A program made the position numbers and the translations under genes. This document shows, piece after piece, positions 1 to 5,754 of a stretch of 5,754 bases of DNA. The first letter of the stretch is position 1. Each line of letters opens with the position of its first letter. Below the pieces are notes generated by a model. It saw nothing but the letters and a program-made list of their open reading frames with translations, was not told where the DNA came from and did not search any database. Source of the DNA: Methanobrevibacter sp. (GTDB taxonomy: Archaea; Methanobacteriota; Methanobacteria; Methanobacteriales; Methanobacteriaceae); assembly GCA_017646885.1 (NCBI GenBank), contig JAGCLR010000045.1, positions 1-5,754 on the forward strand. Direction: 5' to 3'.

Positions 1-399
1 AGCCATACCTATGCTGGAAATCCACTTGCTGCAAGTGTAGCAAATGCAACCTTGAAGATTATGGAAAGAGACCATATTCTTGAAGAGGCAAATGAGAAGG
101 CAATTTGGCTAAACAACCGTTTCCATGAAATTTTCGATGAACATCCAAATGTAGGTGAAATCAGACAGATGGGACTCATCAATGCCATAGAACTCGTTGA
201 GGATAAGGAGTCTAAAAAGGGATTTGATTCATCAGAAAGAATTGGTTATAAAATTTATAGGGAAGCGTTAAAGCAAGGATTGATGCTTAGGCCTTTAGGA
301 AATGTAATGTACTTCAATCCACCTTTGGTCATTACAAAAGAAGAGCTTGATGAATCTTTAAGAATCTGTAAAGAAGCTATTGATGCTGTTTTATTATAA
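1..399 (+). CDS. bioA: BioA-type aminotransferase (adenosylmethionine-8-amino-7-oxononanoate transaminase), C-terminal part
   Basis: This is the 3' part of a PLP-dependent class III aminotransferase, open from base 1 in frame 1 to the TAA at 397-399 (132 codons). The BioA reaction converts 7-keto-8-aminopelargonate to 7,8-diaminopelargonate in cytosolic biotin synthesis. The visible part starts at the SHTYAGNPLA motif (1-30), whose Thr at 7-9 should align with the PLP-phosphate-contacting Thr309 of E. coli BioA. Next come a GEIRQMGLINAIELV segment and the RPLGNVMYFNPPL motif, whose Arg at 289-291 should align with the substrate-binding Arg391. The RQ-G...ELV...RPLG-V pattern is typical of BioA/BioK. 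The catalytic lysine lies upstream of the window, so it cannot be checked. The amino donor (S-adenosylmethionine, or lysine as in Bacillus BioK) cannot be told from this part. The ATG at 52 is internal, not the start. The gene converges on leuS. Another class III aminotransferase is possible but less likely. Confidence 0.87.
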   Translation, partial: SHTYAGNPLAASVANATLKIMERDHILEEANEKAIWLNNRFHEIFDEHPNVGEIRQMGLINAIELVEDKESKKGFDSSERIGYKIYREALKQGLMLRPLGNVMYFNPPLVITKEELDESLRICKEAIDAVLL

Positions 400-474
400 A
401 AAAAGTTTTTTTATTTTTTAAATTTTTTTAAAAGAAGACTATTTTTTTAAGATTTTTTAAAAAAAGAAAAGAAG
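400..474 (+). terminator. oligo-T termination region after bioA
   Basis: Directly after the bioA stop there are five T runs of 6-7 bases, at 406-412, 414-419, 423-429, 442-448 and 453-458. Archaeal RNA polymerase stops at oligo-T tracts without needing a stable hairpin, so this is the expected shape of a termination zone. The A7 run at 459-465 is a T7 run on the minus strand and can serve leuS arriving from the other side. No gene or RNA is visible here. Confidence 0.6.
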
Positions 475-497
475 AATAGCTATTTTAAATAGCTATT
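475..497. terminator. hairpin shared by the convergent bioA and leuS transcripts
   Basis: A perfect 8-bp inverted repeat, AATAGCTA (475-482) and TAGCTATT (490-497), has a 7-base spacer TTTTAAA. It lies between two convergent genes. On the minus strand, leaving leuS, the stem is followed at once by a pyrimidine-rich tract with T4 and T7 runs (474 down to 459). On the plus strand it is followed by a looser T-rich stretch (500-530). The layout fits a bidirectional terminator, stronger for leuS. The stem has only two G-C pairs, so the T tracts may do most of the work. Confidence 0.55.
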
Positions 498-537
498 GAA
501 TATTTATTTTTATTAATTTATTTTTTATCTATTTTCA

Positions 538-3411
<2,874 letters not shown>

Positions 3412-3414
3412 TAA

Positions 3415-3420
3415 ATCACC
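3415..3420 (-). promoter_or_regulatory. ribosome binding site of leuS
   Basis: Read on the minus strand this is GGTGAT, which pairs with the ATCACC at the 3' end of archaeal 16S rRNA. It ends 3 bases before the GTG start. This is close spacing, but it supports GTG as the true start of leuS. Confidence 0.65.
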
Positions 3421-3445
3421 GTTTCTGTTTTGATAATTAATAATT

Positions 3446-3455
3446 ATTATATTTT
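3446..3455 (-). promoter_or_regulatory. probable TATA box of leuS
   Basis: On the minus strand this reads AAAATATAAT, about 35-45 bases before the GTG. With the usual archaeal spacing of about 25 bases from the box to the transcription start, the mRNA would begin near 3425 and carry a short leader holding the GGTGAT site. The whole spacer is AT-rich, so other TATA-like strings exist. This one is chosen by spacing only. Confidence 0.4.
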
Positions 3456-3472
3456 ATTAGTATGAATTAATA

Positions 3473-3530
3473 ATCATGTTATTGATATCATATTATTATT
3501 GAAATCACATTATTAATAAATCATATTAAT
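3473..3530. repeat. four imperfect direct repeats in the leuS/symporter spacer
   Basis: Four 11-base copies lie in the same direction: ATCATGTTATT (3473-3483), ATCATATTATT (3487-3497), ATCACATTATT (3504-3514) and ATCATATTAAT (3520-3530). Their starts are 14, 17 and 16 bases apart. The shared core is ATCA-N2-TTATT with one mismatch in the last copy. They lie behind the leuS promoter and more than 100 bases upstream of the symporter TATA box. They could be a protein-binding array or an accident of an almost pure A/T region. Confidence 0.4.
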
Positions 3531-3645
3531 TTATATTTATTATTTTTATTTAATATAAAATTGATTATTGCTCCACTCATTCAATGTTTGATTTTTTAAA
3601 TTTAAAACAATAAGATTTAACATAGATAAGTTATTATATTCAAAA
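3531..3645. other. AT-rich spacer, no gene seen
   Basis: This stretch has no open frame of note and no RNA-like GC-rich fold. The only less AT-rich patch is around 3570-3586. An A/T string at 3549-3560 (TTTAATATAAAA) could be an alternative upstream TATA box for the symporter and would give a leader of about 110 bases, but nothing else supports it. Confidence 0.4.
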
Positions 3646-3665
3646 ATCTAAAAATATATTTAGAT
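3646..3665. promoter_or_regulatory. 20-bp dyad over the symporter TATA box, candidate operator
   Basis: ATCTAAA (3646-3652) and TTTAGAT (3659-3665) form perfect 7-bp arms around the spacer AATATA. The centre falls in AATATATT (3653-3660), the best TATA-box candidate for the symporter. A dimeric regulator bound here would compete with the TATA-binding protein, a common way for archaeal repressors to act. The TATA call rests on spacing: the box centre is about 33 bases before the ATG at 3689, which predicts a very short leader. The regulator is unknown. Confidence 0.5.
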
Positions 3666-3688
3666 AAACTTTTTTAAAATTGATTTAT

Positions 3689-5098
3689 ATGTTTGATATA
3701 GTATATTTATTAAATGAAATTGACAATGTTATGTATTTTCCTATTTTAATTATTGTCATGGCTGTAGCGGGCTTGTACTTCACTATCTATACAAAAGGAG
3801 TGCAAATCAGATTATTTCCCGAATCCCTAAGGATATTGTTTGAAAGGCCGGCAGATGATTCTGTCTCTTCCTTGCAAGCGATGCTGGTATCCACTGCATC
3901 AAGGGTTGGAACCGGTAACATTATAGGGGTGTCTACAGCAATTTGTCTCGGTGGTCCTGGGGCGTGCTTCTGGATGTGGGTAATGTGTATCATCGGTGCA
4001 TCTTCTGCATTCATTGAAAGTACTTTAGCTCAAATCTATAAAAGATTAGATTCCAATGGCCATATGTATGGAGGTCCAGCTTATTATATTGAGGCTGGAT
4101 TGAAAAAGCCTAGGATAGCTATTCTCTTTTGTATATGTTTAATTGCCACCTATGCAGTAGGATTTAATCTCTTGTGTTCTTATAACCTTCAATCCACATT
4201 CATTGAGTATTCATTTTATAATCCATCAACCACTCCAATCATGATAGGCGCTGCACTAGCTATCATAACTGGGTATTGTCTTCTTGGAGGAGGGAAAAGG
4301 ATTGTTAAGGTTACAAGTACAATCGTGCCACTTATGGGAGTTTCTTATATTATTGTAGCTTTGGTTGTAATCCTATTGAATATCCAAAATATTCCTTCCA
4401 TGTTCCTTTTGATTTTCCAGGATGCATTTAATTTCACTTCAATAGCAGGAGGTTTTGCAGGATCATGTTTGGTTTACGGTATTAAAAGAGGATTGTTCTC
4501 AAACGAAGCAGGTGTAGGTTCTGCTCCAAACGCTTCCGCTTCTGCAGATGTATCACATCCTGCAAAACAAGGGCTTGTGCAAACATTGTCTGTTTATATA
4601 GACACCTTGCTTTTATGTACAGCTACTGCACTGATGTGCTTGTCCACTGGAGTGGCAAGAGATGTGTCTGTTTCCGGCGCACCATATGTGCAAAACGCCA
4701 TTTCCTCAGTTTTTGGCACTGCTGGACCTGTGTTCATTACAGTCGCGATGGTTCTATTTGCATTTACAACATTGATTGGAAATCTCTATTATGTTGACAA
4801 TGCAATAATCTTTTTAAATAATAAGAAAGAGCCTTCCAGGAACTTCATGAGAATATTCTATATAATCGCTACAGTGATTGTTTTTGTTGGAGCTATTGTT
4901 CCTATGGATGTTGCTTGGGCTATGGCTGATATCACAATGGGGCTTATGACACTCATTAACCTGCCGACTTGTGTTGCTATGGGTAAGGTTGCAATAAATT
5001 GTCTAAAGGATTATGAGCATCAGAAAAAGCTTGGAAAAATTCCTCTTTTCAGAGCAAGCAATATAGGTATCACTGATGAAAATAATTTCTGGAATTGA
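3689..5098 (+). CDS. AGCS-family sodium:amino-acid symporter (alanine/glycine-type; substrate uncertain)
   Basis: A 469-residue membrane protein of the alanine/glycine:cation symporter family (AGCS), which couples Na+ (or H+) entry to uptake of a small neutral amino acid. Family marks are the first membrane segment at 17-35, SRVGTGNIIGVSTAICLGGPGACFWMW at 71-97, YGGPAYYIEAGL at 127-138, FSNEAGVGSAPNASAS from 270, and a C-terminal DY..QKKLG..P.F tail. About 10-11 hydrophobic segments are visible and there is no signal peptide. FAFTTLIGN-LYYVDN (359-371) has Asn365 where, from memory, the Methanococcus maripaludis alanine symporter has Trp; bacterial YaaJ/AlsT-like members have Asn. Glutamine or another amino acid is therefore possible. 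The start chosen is ATG 3689. TTG at 3680 would add three residues, and ATG 3731 would trim into the normal family N-terminus. No Shine-Dalgarno site precedes any of them, so translation may be leaderless. It is a single-gene unit with its own promoter and terminator. Confidence 0.93.
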   Translation: MFDIVYLLNEIDNVMYFPILIIVMAVAGLYFTIYTKGVQIRLFPESLRILFERPADDSVSSLQAMLVSTASRVGTGNIIGVSTAICLGGPGACFWMWVMCIIGASSAFIESTLAQIYKRLDSNGHMYGGPAYYIEAGLKKPRIAILFCICLIATYAVGFNLLCSYNLQSTFIEYSFYNPSTTPIMIGAALAIITGYCLLGGGKRIVKVTSTIVPLMGVSYIIVALVVILLNIQNIPSMFLLIFQDAFNFTSIAGGFAGSCLVYGIKRGLFSNEAGVGSAPNASASADVSHPAKQGLVQTLSVYIDTLLLCTATALMCLSTGVARDVSVSGAPYVQNAISSVFGTAGPVFITVAMVLFAFTTLIGNLYYVDNAIIFLNNKKEPSRNFMRIFYIIATVIVFVGAIVPMDVAWAMADITMGLMTLINLPTCVAMGKVAINCLKDYEHQKKLGKIPLFRASNIGITDENNFWN

Positions 5099-5123
5099 TC
5101 ATCTTTTCCAGAACTCTTTTTTT
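5087..5123 (+). terminator. terminator overlapping the symporter stop codon
   Basis: TTCTGGAA (5087-5094) and TTCCAGAA (5106-5113) form a perfect 8-bp stem with an 11-base loop, followed by a T7 run at 5117-5123. The left arm is made of the last codons of the symporter, and the TGA stop (5096-5098) lies in the loop. A weaker 6-bp stem, TGAAAA (5126-5131) with TTTTCA (5138-5143), followed by more T-rich sequence, may act as a back-up. Confidence 0.65.
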
Positions 5124-5186
5124 ATTGAAAATTTAATTTTTCATTTTTATATTTCTTAATCGAAGTTTGGTTTTAAAAAGATAAAC

Positions 5187-5194
5187 TTTATATG
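5187..5194 (+). promoter_or_regulatory. probable TATA box of the ArsA/Get3 ATPase gene
   Basis: TTTATATG is preceded by an A-rich stretch (5175-5185) that fits the purine-rich BRE position of archaeal promoters. The expected transcription start about 25 bases downstream is near 5216, giving a leader of about 50 bases with a clear ribosome binding site. This is the best TATA match in the spacer. Confidence 0.55.
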
Positions 5195-5248
5195 TAAGAA
5201 GAATAAAATAACTTATTGTTACTAAAACTTTTAAGATAATTTAACTAA

Positions 5249-5754
<506 letters not shown>

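Noticed and set aside
398..412. A7-G-T7 perfect inverted repeat right after bioA
   Set aside because: The loop would be a single base and the stem only A-T pairs, so it is not a plausible hairpin. The T run itself is counted in the termination region.
3438..3449. 12-bp palindrome TAATAATTATTA upstream of leuS
   Set aside because: It is pure A/T in an A/T-only stretch, where such palindromes are expected by chance. It overlaps the presumed leuS promoter, but nothing else supports an operator.
3483..3490. TGATATCA palindrome
   Set aside because: Symmetry stops at 8 bp with mismatches directly outside, so it is too short to call a site by itself. It falls inside the imperfect repeat region already listed.
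3680..3688. TTG at 3680 as the symporter start
   Set aside because: It adds only three residues, has no ribosome binding site, and ATG follows at 3689. The family N-terminus is well matched from the ATG. It cannot be fully excluded.
3412..3688. Possible small RNA, tRNA or CRISPR in the largest spacer
   Set aside because: There is no GC-rich fold, no tRNA-like arms and no regular repeat-spacer pattern. The imperfect 11-mers are too short and too closely spaced for CRISPR.

Overview
The window reads as a piece of an AT-rich archaeal genome, most likely a Methanobacteriales methanogen such as Methanobrevibacter. The evidence is the archaeal/eukaryotic-type leucyl-tRNA synthetase, a single-domain ArsA/Get3 ATPase, A/T-rich TATA-box promoters in place of bacterial -35/-10 pairs, GGTGAT- and GGAGG-type ribosome binding sites, and spacers made almost wholly of A and T with oligo-T runs. 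The genus is an inference from similarity recalled from memory; no search was run.

Layout. Positions 1-399 (+) hold the C-terminal third of a class III aminotransferase of the BioA type (biotin synthesis), cut by the left edge. It converges on a complete leucyl-tRNA synthetase gene, leuS, at 538-3411 on the minus strand. The 138-base spacer between them holds oligo-T runs and a hairpin that can serve both genes. leuS is divergent from a complete AGCS-family sodium:amino-acid symporter at 3689-5098 (+). The 277-base spacer between these two holds both promoters, a 20-bp dyad centred on the symporter TATA box, and a set of imperfect direct repeats. The symporter ends in a hairpin/oligo-T terminator whose stem starts inside its last codons. 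After a 168-base spacer with its own promoter and ribosome binding site comes the N-terminal half of an ArsA/Get3-type ATPase (5267 to the right edge, +).

How the genes relate. Each appears to be its own transcription unit: convergent, divergent, or separated by a terminator plus a promoter. There is no sign of an operon. The jobs are housekeeping ones: biotin synthesis, tRNA charging, amino-acid uptake, and an ATPase of membrane-protein targeting or metalloid handling. I see no mobile element, CRISPR array, RNA gene or frameshift, and no evidence of a new multi-gene system. The points most worth a second look are the dyad over the symporter TATA box and an Asn in the symporter where, from memory, the characterised archaeal alanine symporter has Trp. 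The second point makes alanine an uncertain substrate.
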